A DNA stretch of 64,000 nt from Halobacterium wangiae. Its GTDB lineage: Archaea > Halobacteriota > Halobacteria > Halobacteriales > Halobacteriaceae. Where the stretch lies: NCBI RefSeq assembly GCF_021249345.1, contig NZ_CP089588.1:2790001-2854000 (forward strand), written 5' to 3'. Of the stretch, positions 1 to 7,675 are shown one piece after another. Numbering within the stretch: position 1 is the first letter of the stretch; each line of letters opens with the position of its first letter. A model generated the notes under the pieces. The model was not told where the DNA came from and ran no database searches. It was given only the letters and a program-made list of their open reading frames with translations. A program made the translations under genes and the position numbers.

Positions 1-1383
1 TCGTACTTCTACCCGCTGGGCGTAGTGACCGCACCGTTCGCCCATGCCAGCCTCGGCCACGTCACCGGCAACCTGGTGGCGACGCTGGTGCTCGCACCGA
101 TCGTCGAGTACGCGATCTCGCACTTCCCGACCGAACGGGGGGCCAGTTCGTTCGGGTCGTGGCGGACGAACCCGTACGTCCGGGCGTTCGTCCTCGTCCC
201 GCTCGGTATCGCGTTCGTCTCGCTGCTCACCGGGCTGTTCTCGTGGGGGGCGACCATCGGTTTCTCGGGCGTCGTCTTCGCCTTCGCGGGGTTCGCACTC
301 GTCCGCTACCCGCTCGCGACGGTGGTCGCCGTCGTCGCCCAGGACGTGCTGGCGCTGCTGTGGTCAGTGCTCCGGGACCCCATCACGTTCGCGTCGGTGT
401 CGCCGTCGTTCTCCCCGCCGTGGTGGGCGGGTATCTCCGTCCAGGGACACCTGTTCGGGTTCCTCGTCGGTGCGGTGCTGGCGGCGCTCCTGCTGGCTCG
501 CCGCGACGAGCGACCGTCGGCGGCCCGCGTCTGGTTCGGGTCGGTCGTCATCGCGACGTCGCTGTCGCTGTGGGCGGTGTGGTGGTACGGACGGAGCGTG
601 GACTACGTGCTCTACCGCTCGCTCGGCGTGTTGCTCGTCGTGGCGCTCGCACTCGTGCTCACCGCCGCCGTGCGCGCCGACGAGACGACGATCGCTCGCG
701 ACCTCACCGGACGCAAGGCCGCGGTGGTGCTGTTGCTACTGCCCGTCGTGACGATGTCGATGGTGGCGGTGCCGATCAACCTCACGACCGTCGAGGACGC
801 AGAACTGGCCGGCGACCCGGTCGAGATCCGCGGCTACGAGGTGACGTACGCCGAGGACGTCCAGAACGAGCGGGTGGCCGCTGTCCAGTTGCCGCTGTTC
901 GCGCAAGCGACGAACGTCTCGGCGAGCGGCGTCATCGTCGCCAGCGACAGTCGCACCATCTGGACGGAGCGCGTGAGCGCCGGCGAACTCGCGTTCTTCG
1001 GCGACAGTGCAGTGACGGTCGGCGGCGTTGGCTGGGAGGAGACCGTCTGGGCGCACCGTCGCGGCTGGGTTCCTCGCGGTGGTAACCCCGTCTACAACGT
1101 CTACCTCCAACCGCCGGGGAGCGACTGGCGGCCCGTGTTCGCATCCAACAGTTCGACCGCCGACCCCGTCGTCACCGGTCGGCAGGTGCGGATCGACGCG
1201 ATGGACGGCCGGTTCGCCGTGGAGGTAGTGCGCAACGACTCAGTCCTCGGAACCGCGCGGATTCCGGCGGTCAACGAGTCGACGACCGCGGGCGGACTCA
1301 CGTTCGTCCGCCAGGAGCAGAAATTGCTCGCCGAGCGCGGGAACACGACGGTGACGGTCGCTACCCGGGAGACCTACGAGTAG
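1..1383 (+). CDS. Rhomboid family intramembrane serine protease (5' truncated)
   Basis: The frame is open from base 1, so the gene starts upstream; the GTG at 25 is probably internal. The visible part has the rhomboid signature: H-A-S-L-G-H-V-T-G-N near the window start, the catalytic serine in G-F-S-G (Ser codon 265-267) and the catalytic histidine in Q-G-H-L-F-G-F (His codon 448-450). About six hydrophobic segments are followed by a C-terminal part of roughly 200 residues with several N-x-S/T sites, probably extracytoplasmic. The family cleaves transmembrane segments of membrane proteins; the substrate is unknown. The 3' end overlaps the convergent methyltransferase gene by 23 nt. Confidence 0.85.
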   Translation, partial: SYFYPLGVVTAPFAHASLGHVTGNLVATLVLAPIVEYAISHFPTERGASSFGSWRTNPYVRAFVLVPLGIAFVSLLTGLFSWGATIGFSGVVFAFAGFALVRYPLATVVAVVAQDVLALLWSVLRDPITFASVSPSFSPPWWAGISVQGHLFGFLVGAVLAALLLARRDERPSAARVWFGSVVIATSLSLWAVWWYGRSVDYVLYRSLGVLLVVALALVLTAAVRADETTIARDLTGRKAAVVLLLLPVVTMSMVAVPINLTTVEDAELAGDPVEIRGYEVTYAEDVQNERVAAVQLPLFAQATNVSASGVIVASDSRTIWTERVSAGELAFFGDSAVTVGGVGWEETVWAHRRGWVPRGGNPVYNVYLQPPGSDWRPVFASNSSTADPVVTGRQVRIDAMDGRFAVEVVRNDSVLGTARIPAVNESTTAGGLTFVRQEQKLLAERGNTTVTVATRETYE

Positions 1384-1990
1384 CCCACTCGACCCTGAAC
1401 GCCTCGACGTCGAGGGTCTCCCGCTCGCTCGTGTGGAACTCGAACTGACGGTCGACGTCGAACTCGGCGGCGAACGCGTGGGTCAGTTCGCCACCCCGGT
1501 CGGCCGCGAACGACTCGACGAACGCCTTGCTGCCGGCGTTGTGTATCGAGTAGGAGACGTCGGCGAGTTCCGCTGCCGCCGCCAGGAACGCTCGGTCGGC
1601 GTGCCGCTGGCCTCGCTGAGCGCCGAACGGCGGGTTCATCACGACGGTGTCGACGCGCGACAGTGGCGGCCGCGTCGCGTCGCCGAGTAGCCAGTCAACG
1701 CGCACGCCTGGGTCGACGCGCGTCTCGTTCTCCCGGGCGACGGCCAGTGCATCCGGGTCCCGCTCGACAGCGAGGACGCGCTCTGGGTTCCGCGTGGCGG
1801 CGCCGAGCGCCAGCATCCCCGTGCCCGTACCGAGGTCCGCGACGGTGCGGCCGGCGACGTCACCGTGGAGGTCTGCGAGGTGGAGGAGGTGAGCGGCGAT
1901 GTCCGCCGGCGTCGGGTACTGTTCGAGCGCAGCGCTCGGGTCCCGGAACCCTTCGACCGCGGAGAGTCGCTGTTCGAGCGCGCGCTTCAC
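1361..1990 (-). CDS. METTL5-like S-adenosylmethionine-dependent RNA methyltransferase
   Basis: A 209-residue Rossmann-fold methyltransferase. The SAM-binding motif is D-L-G-T-G-T-G-M-L (about residues 52-60) and the amino-methyltransferase catalytic motif is N-P-P-F-G (about residue 119). Length and motif spacing match the archaeal METTL5 group, whose eukaryotic member makes m6A in small-subunit rRNA. An rRNA target is therefore likely but inferred. It overlaps the convergent rhomboid gene. The next gene upstream on this strand starts at 2428, only 51 nt from this start, so the two may be co-transcribed. Confidence 0.8.
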   Translation of the reverse strand: MKRALEQRLSAVEGFRDPSAALEQYPTPADIAAHLLHLADLHGDVAGRTVADLGTGTGMLALGAATRNPERVLAVERDPDALAVARENETRVDPGVRVDWLLGDATRPPLSRVDTVVMNPPFGAQRGQRHADRAFLAAAAELADVSYSIHNAGSKAFVESFAADRGGELTHAFAAEFDVDRQFEFHTSERETLDVEAFRVEWATRRSPG

Positions 1991-2041
1991 GGCGGAGGAG
2001 AGGAGACGGTGGGCGAAGAAACCTGCGTTAGCGCGGGACAG

Positions 2042-2428
2042 TCAGTGCAGCGCGAGGCCGTCGACGTCGAGGGTGATGCCGTCGCGGTGGGCGCGTTCGG
2101 CGACGGCGGAGAGCGCGGGTCGGGCCTTCTCGGGACACTCGACGGTTTCGACGTCGACGGTGAGCCGGTTCGCGCCGAGGAAAGCGGCGGCGTCTACGAG
2201 GTCGCGGAGGCGGTCTGCTTCGCGCTGGGTGGCCAGCGAGCAGTCCTCCTCGAAGCGTGCGTCCGCGGTGACTTCGGCGGGGACGTAGCCCTCGCGCGTG
2301 AGTTCGGCCACCAGCGTCCGGAGGTCGTCGCGAGCGGTGCCTGCAATGGTATCCGCATCGACGGCGACGGGGGTCTGTTCGGTCGGTCGACAGCCTGCGA
2401 CGGCGTCGGAACGGGACGTGGTGCTCAT
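2042..2428 (-). CDS. Conserved haloarchaeal protein of unknown function
   Basis: A 128-residue acidic protein that I do not recognise. I chose the ATG at 2428 over one at 2497 because the extra N-terminal 23 residues are basic, aromatic-rich and unlike haloarchaeal protein. A T-rich, TATA-like stretch also lies just upstream of 2428 on this strand. The protein has one cysteine near the N-terminus and two more further on (in E-E-D-C-S-L and V-E-C-P-E), and no signal peptide or membrane segment. It lies directly upstream of the METTL5-like gene on the same strand, so a shared transcript is plausible. Confidence 0.6.
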   Translation of the reverse strand: MSTTSRSDAVAGCRPTEQTPVAVDADTIAGTARDDLRTLVAELTREGYVPAEVTADARFEEDCSLATQREADRLRDLVDAAAFLGANRLTVDVETVECPEKARPALSAVAERAHRDGITLDVDGLALH

Positions 2429-2535
2429 GCTACCTGCACATACATAGCGGAAATACAAAAACCTTTGTAGATGTCTAGTAGTAATACCGCATTGCACAAC
2501 GTTATCTGTTCACACGTCTCTTTGCTGCTACAACG

Positions 2536-3702
2536 ATGCCACCTCCCGACCCAGGTGGGGCGGCAGACGAGTCAGTGCTCGTGTTGCACGTCGACGACGA
2601 ACCAGATTTCGCCGACCTCGCCGCGTCGTTCCTCGTTCGGGAGGACGACAGCTTCGAGGTAGTCACGGCGACGAACGCCCAGGAGGGTCTCGACGTGCTG
2701 GGGGCGCGTGCCATCGACTGCGTCGTCTCGGACTACGAGATGCCGAAGATGGACGGCATCGAGTTCCTCGAGGTCGTCCGCGAGGAGTACCCGGACCTCC
2801 CGTTCGTGCTGTTCACCGGGAAGGGTAGCGAGGAGGTCGCCAGTGACGCCATCCAGGCGGGCGTCACCGACTACCTCCAGAAGCGCGGCGGGACCGAGCA
2901 GTACGCGCTCCTCGCGAACCGCGTGCGCAACGCCGTCGAGAAGCGTCGCTCCCAGCACGCACTCGCCGAGCGCAACCGCCGACTCGGCACGCTCGTCAGC
3001 AACCTGCCGGGCGTCGTGTACCGGTGTGTGAACGAGCCCGAGTGGCCGATGGAGTTCGTCGGCGGCGAGTGCGAGGAACTCACCGGCTACTCGGCCGAGA
3101 CCATCGAGTCCGGCGAGGTCGTCTGGGGAGCAGACATCATCGTCCCCGACGACGTCGACACCACGTGGGAACAGGTACAGGTGGCCCTGGAGACCCGCGA
3201 CCCGTTCGAGCTCACGTACCGGATCCGCACCGCAGACGGGGAGCGACGGATCGTGTGGGAGCGGGGACGCGGCATCTACGAGGACAACGAACTCGTCGCG
3301 CTCGAGGGGTTCATCACCGACATCACCGAGCGGCAGCACCGCAAACACGAACTGGAGCGCAAGAACGCCCGCCTGGAGGTGCTCTTCGAGAACTCTCCGG
3401 ACCTGATCAACGTCCACGACGAGTCCGGCACTATCGTCGAGGCGAACCGGCGGTTCTGCGACGAACTCGGGTACACCGAGGAGGAGGTCGTCGGCATGGC
3501 AGTGTGGGACGTCGCCGTGCGCGCGACCGAGGCGGACGTCCAGGCGATGAAGCGGGAGACGGAGTCGGGGGACCTCAGACGGATCGAGTCCACCTACGAA
3601 CGCAGCGACGGGAGTCACTTCTCCGTCGTCAACCACCTGACCCAACTCGACCTCAATGGCCAGGAGCGCTACGTCGTCATCGGTCGCGTCGCGGACGACT
3701 GA
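2536..3702 (+). CDS. Receiver-PAS-PAS signalling protein without kinase domain
   Basis: A 388-residue protein. Residues about 12-125 are a CheY-like receiver with acidic D20/D21, phospho-acceptor D66 in V-S-D-Y-E-M-P and K96 in F-T-G-K-G. Two PAS domains follow (about 145-265 and 275-385), the first ending in the PAC-like I-T-D-I-T-E-R. The protein stops right after the second PAS. No HisKA, HATPase, HTH or HalX output is present, unlike most haloarchaeal receiver-PAS proteins, which continue into a histidine kinase. No stop or frameshift suggests a lost kinase; the next gene is convergent. It may relay signals by protein contact. Confidence 0.85.
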   Translation: MPPPDPGGAADESVLVLHVDDEPDFADLAASFLVREDDSFEVVTATNAQEGLDVLGARAIDCVVSDYEMPKMDGIEFLEVVREEYPDLPFVLFTGKGSEEVASDAIQAGVTDYLQKRGGTEQYALLANRVRNAVEKRRSQHALAERNRRLGTLVSNLPGVVYRCVNEPEWPMEFVGGECEELTGYSAETIESGEVVWGADIIVPDDVDTTWEQVQVALETRDPFELTYRIRTADGERRIVWERGRGIYEDNELVALEGFITDITERQHRKHELERKNARLEVLFENSPDLINVHDESGTIVEANRRFCDELGYTEEEVVGMAVWDVAVRATEADVQAMKRETESGDLRRIESTYERSDGSHFSVVNHLTQLDLNGQERYVVIGRVADD

Positions 3703-3748
3703 GGTGGTCGTCCGCCGTGCCGAACGATCCTGCGGGGGCCGCCCCGAC

Positions 3749-4786
3749 CTACCAGGTGCCGTGGAACGTGTCGAAGGAGAGTTCGTCGAGTGGTTTGTTG
3801 CCCACGGCAATCTCGTACTCGCCGGGCGTGAGCATCGGCTTCTTGAACTGCGGGCCGTCGTCGGTGGTGATGCGCGGACAGCCGGTGTTGACGTAGGCGT
3901 CCATCCCGAAGTTCGTGAGGCGGTCCGGCGTGACCTCGTCCATCGTGATGAGGTAGGCGTTCTCGTTGTTCTCGACGATCTCGTTGGCCTGGTCCCAGCG
4001 ACCCTGCCCGATCTTCGTGCAGAAGATGACGCCCCACGTCTCGGCGTCCATCGCCTTGTGGACGGAGGCGTAGCGCTGTTTCAGGAACTGCTCGGTGTCC
4101 GCGACGGAGATGGCGTTGTTCACGGGGTCCGCGATGACGACTTTCTTGTCGGGGTGTTCCATCGCCAGGCCGAGGGGGTGGAACTTCCCGCCGCCGACGT
4201 ACAGCACCTGGTCGGCGTCGATGTCGGCGCTCGCGTAGTTGCAGCCCAGGACCTGCCCCTCGTTGGTGAGGCGGTCGTCGCCGCGGCGCGTGTGGACGTC
4301 GAAGTCCCGTTCCTCGAGGTACTCCCGCATCTCCTCGAAGCGGTTCATGTGCTGGGCCGTCGTGACGAGGCCGACGTCCCCGACCTCGAGTTCGTCGAGG
4401 GCCTGCTCCATGATGGGTTCGACCTCGACGTTCGAGAACAGCGGCACGTAGATGATCTTCTCTGACTCCTTCATCGGGGAGTGCCCGAAGTGGACGAAGA
4501 CGTCCGTCCGCCGCATCATGTAGGTGTCGAGGTCGCAGGCGCCGTAACACGGCTGCCCCGAGATGAGGATGCGCACGTCGTCGGGGAGCAACTGCCTGAG
4601 GTCGTCCGCGACGGCCGGCCCGCGCCGCTTCAGCCCCTCGGGGAACTGGAGCCCCACCTTCTCCGCGCCGCGCTCCTCGACCTCCTCGACGATGCGGTCG
4701 AGTTCGTAGTCCCACGTCCGGTCGTGTTTCAGGGAGAGGCCCGTGTTCCGGAGGTCTCCCGCCGAACGCGTCTCTTCGTGGCTCAT
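3749..4786 (-). CDS. dph2: Diphthamide biosynthesis enzyme Dph2 (3-amino-3-carboxypropyl transferase)
   Basis: 345 residues, the usual length for archaeal Dph2, a non-classical radical-SAM enzyme. It moves the 3-amino-3-carboxypropyl group of SAM to the modified histidine of elongation factor 2, the first step of diphthamide synthesis. The [4Fe-4S]-ligating cysteines are visible in three separate places, as in the family: C80/C84 (G-Q-P-C-Y-G-A-C), C182 (L-G-C-N-Y) and C303 (N-T-G-C-P-R-I). The gene is single and convergent with the PAS protein at 2536. Confidence 0.93.
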   Translation of the reverse strand: MSHEETRSAGDLRNTGLSLKHDRTWDYELDRIVEEVEERGAEKVGLQFPEGLKRRGPAVADDLRQLLPDDVRILISGQPCYGACDLDTYMMRRTDVFVHFGHSPMKESEKIIYVPLFSNVEVEPIMEQALDELEVGDVGLVTTAQHMNRFEEMREYLEERDFDVHTRRGDDRLTNEGQVLGCNYASADIDADQVLYVGGGKFHPLGLAMEHPDKKVVIADPVNNAISVADTEQFLKQRYASVHKAMDAETWGVIFCTKIGQGRWDQANEIVENNENAYLITMDEVTPDRLTNFGMDAYVNTGCPRITTDDGPQFKKPMLTPGEYEIAVGNKPLDELSFDTFHGTW

Positions 4787-4905
4787 TGCTCACCGGTACA
4801 GGCTTCGCTCGTTTAACCCCGGCGGTTCCCCGAGGCGCCACGAGCGGGTGCGCGAACCGTTCGCAGGCACGTTCGGCGTTCGACACACCAGCGCTCTCCT
4901 CTGCC

Positions 4906-4912
4906 CTTATAC
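4906..4912 (+). promoter_or_regulatory. TATA-like promoter element
   Basis: The CTTATAC box is centred about 28 nt before the ATG at 4937. That spacing fits transcription starting at or next to the start codon, so this is probably a leaderless gene. Confidence 0.55.
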
Positions 4913-4936
4913 TCCACCAGCACGTAGGTTGTTAGC

Positions 4937-5479
4937 ATGCCACGAACTGCTCCGCCGTGGTGGCTGGTGTTGTCGCTGCGGTTCGCGGCCACACGAGTCG
5001 GCACGTGGGTGCTGTCGCAGACACTCCCACGTATCGACAGAGCGCTGCAGAGCGTCTCTGGCGGTCGACTCTCCATCTCCAGGGTGCTGTCGACCACAGG
5101 TGTCCCCATCGTCGAGCTGACGACCGTCGGCGCGAAGAGTGGGAAACGGCGTAGCGTCCCAGTGCTCGGGTACCGAGACGGCAGGGAGTGGGTCGTCGTC
5201 GCCTCCAACTGGGGCCGGGAGGCGCACCCCGCCTGGTACCACAACCTGAGAGCCAATCCGGAGGTCGAACTGGCCTTCCGGGGCGAGACGGACCAGTACG
5301 TCGCTCGGGAGGTGACCGGGGCGGAACGGGCCGCGTACTGGCGACGGCTGCGTGAGCTCAACCCGGAACTCGAACCATACCAGGAGCGGTCGGGCGACCG
5401 AGACCTGCCCGTCGTCGTCCTCACTCCCAAACCGATGGCGCAGGCGAGAACGGCCCCAGGGAGCCTACACAACGTCTAA
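4937..5479 (+). CDS. Nitroreductase/quinone reductase family protein (deazaflavin-dependent type)
   Basis: 180 residues resembling the split-beta-barrel DUF385/Ddn group, which uses F420 or another flavin to reduce quinones or nitro compounds. The family core is T-T-V-G-A-K-S-G-K-R-R (about residue 62) followed by V-A-S-N-W-G and H-P-A-W-Y-H-N-L, typical of this group. The N-terminus is hydrophobic and basic, so it may sit at the membrane. A promoter-like box lies 28 nt upstream. Haloarchaea make F420, which suits the assignment. The substrate cannot be told. Confidence 0.8.
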   Translation: MPRTAPPWWLVLSLRFAATRVGTWVLSQTLPRIDRALQSVSGGRLSISRVLSTTGVPIVELTTVGAKSGKRRSVPVLGYRDGREWVVVASNWGREAHPAWYHNLRANPEVELAFRGETDQYVAREVTGAERAAYWRRLRELNPELEPYQERSGDRDLPVVVLTPKPMAQARTAPGSLHNV

Positions 5480-5601
5480 CGGTCTTGCCCGTAGCGATGG
5501 TGCGAGGGCCGACTCCAAACTGAGCGGTGGCGACCGACGCGGTCCAGTCGGCCACCCCCGGTTCCGGCAGGTTGAAAGACCGGCAGTCCCAACGCAGAAC
5601 T

Positions 5602-6000
5602 ATGAGTGTCGATTCCGACGCCGCGGCCGCGACCGAGACCACAGACGCAGAGGCGCTCGCGCGCCAGCTCGGCGAAGCGATCACGGAACTCCCGGAGTAC
5701 CAGGCCTTCGAGGAGGCGAAACGGAACGTCGAGACGAGCGAGGAGGTCCAGGAACGGATCGGCGAGTTCGAGGAGATCCGCCAGGAGTTCATGCTCGCCC
5801 GCCAGACGGGTGACGCGACCCAGGAGGACGTCGAGCGCGTCCAGGAGGCACAGGCCCACCTCCACGATCACCCCGCGATGGCGGAGTACCTCGACGCCCA
5901 GGACGCCGTCCAGGAGACCTTCGAGTCGCTCAACGACGTCATCTCCGAGCCGCTCGAGGTCGACTTCGTCGGCGAGTCCGGCGCCTGCTGCCAGGACTGA
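5602..6000 (+). CDS. YlbF/YmcA family-like regulator
   Basis: 132 residues starting at the ATG at 5602; an in-frame ATG at 5527 would add 25 basic, poorly coding residues. The protein is almost entirely helical, with the pattern L-G-E-A-I-T-E-L-P-E-Y-Q-A-F-E-E-A-K typical of the YlbF (DUF964) family. It ends in a Cys-Cys pair (G-A-C-C-Q-D). Bacterial members form a complex affecting RNase Y and competence; the archaeal role is unknown. It ends 4 nt before the convergent regulator at 6005. Confidence 0.75.
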   Translation: MSVDSDAAAATETTDAEALARQLGEAITELPEYQAFEEAKRNVETSEEVQERIGEFEEIRQEFMLARQTGDATQEDVERVQEAQAHLHDHPAMAEYLDAQDAVQETFESLNDVISEPLEVDFVGESGACCQD

Positions 6001-6004
6001 GCTG

Positions 6005-6652
6005 TCAGGACTGACTGTCGACGGCGTCACGCGCGAGGTTCCGCGTCGCGCGGCGCAACCGTTCGGATACCGACTGTTCTGAGACGCCGAGTTCGTCCGC
6101 GACGTCCGACAGCGACGCCTCCCGCGGCACCTCGAGGTAGCCGGTCTCGAGGGCGAGTTCGAGGGCTTCCGCCTGAGCCTCTGTCAGGTAGGCCTCGTCC
6201 GGAGCAGCCGGCTCATCGTAGATGCTGTGCACCGTGAACTGGACGTCCTCCTCGCTGGCCCGCGCCTGGAACTCCCGGAGCGCGTCGCGGTCGGGGAACC
6301 GTACCCTGTTGTACCACTCGCCGTCGTTGGCGCCGATGTGGAGCTGTGCGGCACCTACCTCGATCCAGCTGCTGTACATCTGGACCTCCACCTCGTCGGC
6401 GACCCGGTACCGGTAGAGCCGTCGCCCTTCGAAGGCGTCGAGCAACGCGACGTCCGTGACCGTCGGGTCCGCACGGATGGCGTCGTCGAAGGCCTCCAGG
6501 TCGCCGCCGGTGGCCCACAGCATCGTCACGACGTCCTCCGGTGGGACGCCGTCGACGGACTCGACGCGAATGGAGACTTCCGGTGCGCTCGTCATCGCCT
6601 CCGTCAGCACGAGGCGCGGCGAACTGAGCGTGAACTCTACGATGATGCTCAT
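6005..6652 (-). CDS. Bat-type HTH-10 transcriptional regulator
   Basis: 215 residues from the ATG at 6652; the frame stays open far upstream, but that part is antisense to the gene at 6734. The N-terminal about 150 residues form a sensor-like domain of the bacterio-opsin activator type. The C-terminus carries the HTH-10 motif: L-T-E-A-Q-A-E-A-L-E-L-A, then L-S-D-V-A-D-E-L-G-V-S-E-Q-S-V-S-E-R-L-R-R. The family regulates metabolic genes in haloarchaea. It is divergent from the UlaG-like hydrolase 81 nt away, a possible target. Confidence 0.85.
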   Translation of the reverse strand: MSIIVEFTLSSPRLVLTEAMTSAPEVSIRVESVDGVPPEDVVTMLWATGGDLEAFDDAIRADPTVTDVALLDAFEGRRLYRYRVADEVEVQMYSSWIEVGAAQLHIGANDGEWYNRVRFPDRDALREFQARASEEDVQFTVHSIYDEPAAPDEAYLTEAQAEALELALETGYLEVPREASLSDVADELGVSEQSVSERLRRATRNLARDAVDSQS

Positions 6653-6733
6653 GGACTGACAGAACGGGTGCCCCCCTGATAACGGTCCGGCTTCCCCCGG
6701 AACGCTTAGGGACGCGCCGACTGACCGACCGGT

Positions 6734-7579
6734 ATGGTACACTCCGACTGGGGCGACTGGCTGCCCGAGGCCGTCGCCGACGCAGAACCCGAGGGCGTGG
6801 CGGTCTGGTATCTGGGCTGCAACGGATTCGTGCTCAAGGGCAGCGAGGGGACGACCCTGTTCGTCGACCCCTACTTCGGCACCGGCGACCCGCCACGTAC
6901 GATCCGGATGGTCCCCGTCCCGATGAACCCGCGCGACGTCACCGAGGCCGACGCCGTGTTCGCGACCCACGAGCACTCCGACCACGTCCACGGGCCGAGC
7001 CAGGCGCCGATTCTCGCGGAGACTGGCGCGGGGTTCTACGGACCGGACGACTCGGTGGCGATCGCTCGCGACGAGGAGGAGTGGCACGACCGCTACGCCG
7101 TGCAGGCAGACCAGTACAACGTCGTCGAGGAGGGCGACACCCTCGAGGTCGGCGAATTCACCGTCCACGTGGAGGTTGCCCACGACCCGGACGCGACCCA
7201 CCCCGTGTCCTACGTCTTCGAGCACGACGCCGGCACCGTCTTCCACGGTGGCGACACCAAGCCCAGCGAGGAACTCGAACGCGTCGGCGAGGACTACGAC
7301 GTCGACCTGGGCATCCTCGCGTTCGGCTCCGTCGGGCAGATTCCCGACAAGCAGACGCGCGAACCGAAGCGCACGCGCTGGTACAGCGACGAGAACCAGA
7401 TCGTCGAGGCGGCCAGCGCGCTCCAGTTCGACCGCCTGCTCCCCTCCCACTGGGACATGTGGAAGGGACTGACCGCGGACCCGGAGGCGCTGCACCACCA
7501 CGTCCGGAGTTTCGAGCACCCGCGACGCCTCGAGATCGCCGAGATCGGGGACCGGGTGGACGTCGGTGACAGCTCGTGA
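6734..7579 (+). CDS. MBL-fold metal-dependent hydrolase (UlaG-like)
   Basis: 281 residues. The metallo-beta-lactamase metal site is visible as T-H-E-H-S-D-H (about residue 77), with a later G-G-D-T metal ligand and the C-terminal L-P-S-H-W-D histidine. It resembles the UlaG branch (L-ascorbate-6-phosphate lactonase and YtkL-like hydrolases), and N-terminal W-Y-L-G-C-N-G-F fits that branch. The substrate is unknown. A possible TATA element (cgcttagg) lies near 6702-6709. It is divergently paired with the bat-type regulator. Confidence 0.8.
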   Translation: MVHSDWGDWLPEAVADAEPEGVAVWYLGCNGFVLKGSEGTTLFVDPYFGTGDPPRTIRMVPVPMNPRDVTEADAVFATHEHSDHVHGPSQAPILAETGAGFYGPDDSVAIARDEEEWHDRYAVQADQYNVVEEGDTLEVGEFTVHVEVAHDPDATHPVSYVFEHDAGTVFHGGDTKPSEELERVGEDYDVDLGILAFGSVGQIPDKQTREPKRTRWYSDENQIVEAASALQFDRLLPSHWDMWKGLTADPEALHHHVRSFEHPRRLEIAEIGDRVDVGDSS

Positions 7580-7608
7580 CAGAGAAACTTGCCTTCGAGT
7601 CGGCGGGC

Positions 7609-7616
7609 AATTTAAG
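7609..7616 (+). promoter_or_regulatory. TATA-like promoter of the coiled-coil gene
   Basis: The AATTTAAG box predicts transcription starting around 7638-7640. That is the position of a small upstream ATG (7640) and not of the main gene's GTG at 7668. Confidence 0.55.
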
Positions 7617-7639
7617 TCCTGCCTTGCGTAGGTGGGGGT

Positions 7640-7675
7640 ATGCACGACCAGCGAACGGGTGGTTGCAGTGAGTGA
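7640..7675 (+). CDS. Putative 11-codon upstream ORF overlapping the next start
   Basis: The ATG at the predicted transcription start opens a reading frame of 11 codons (MHDQRTGGCSE) that ends in TGA at 7673-7675. The GTG start of the following coiled-coil protein lies inside it, giving an 8-nt overlap (GTGAGTGA). This could couple translation of the main gene to the leader. It may also be a chance ORF; I cannot test translation from sequence. Confidence 0.3.
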   Translation: MHDQRTGGCSE

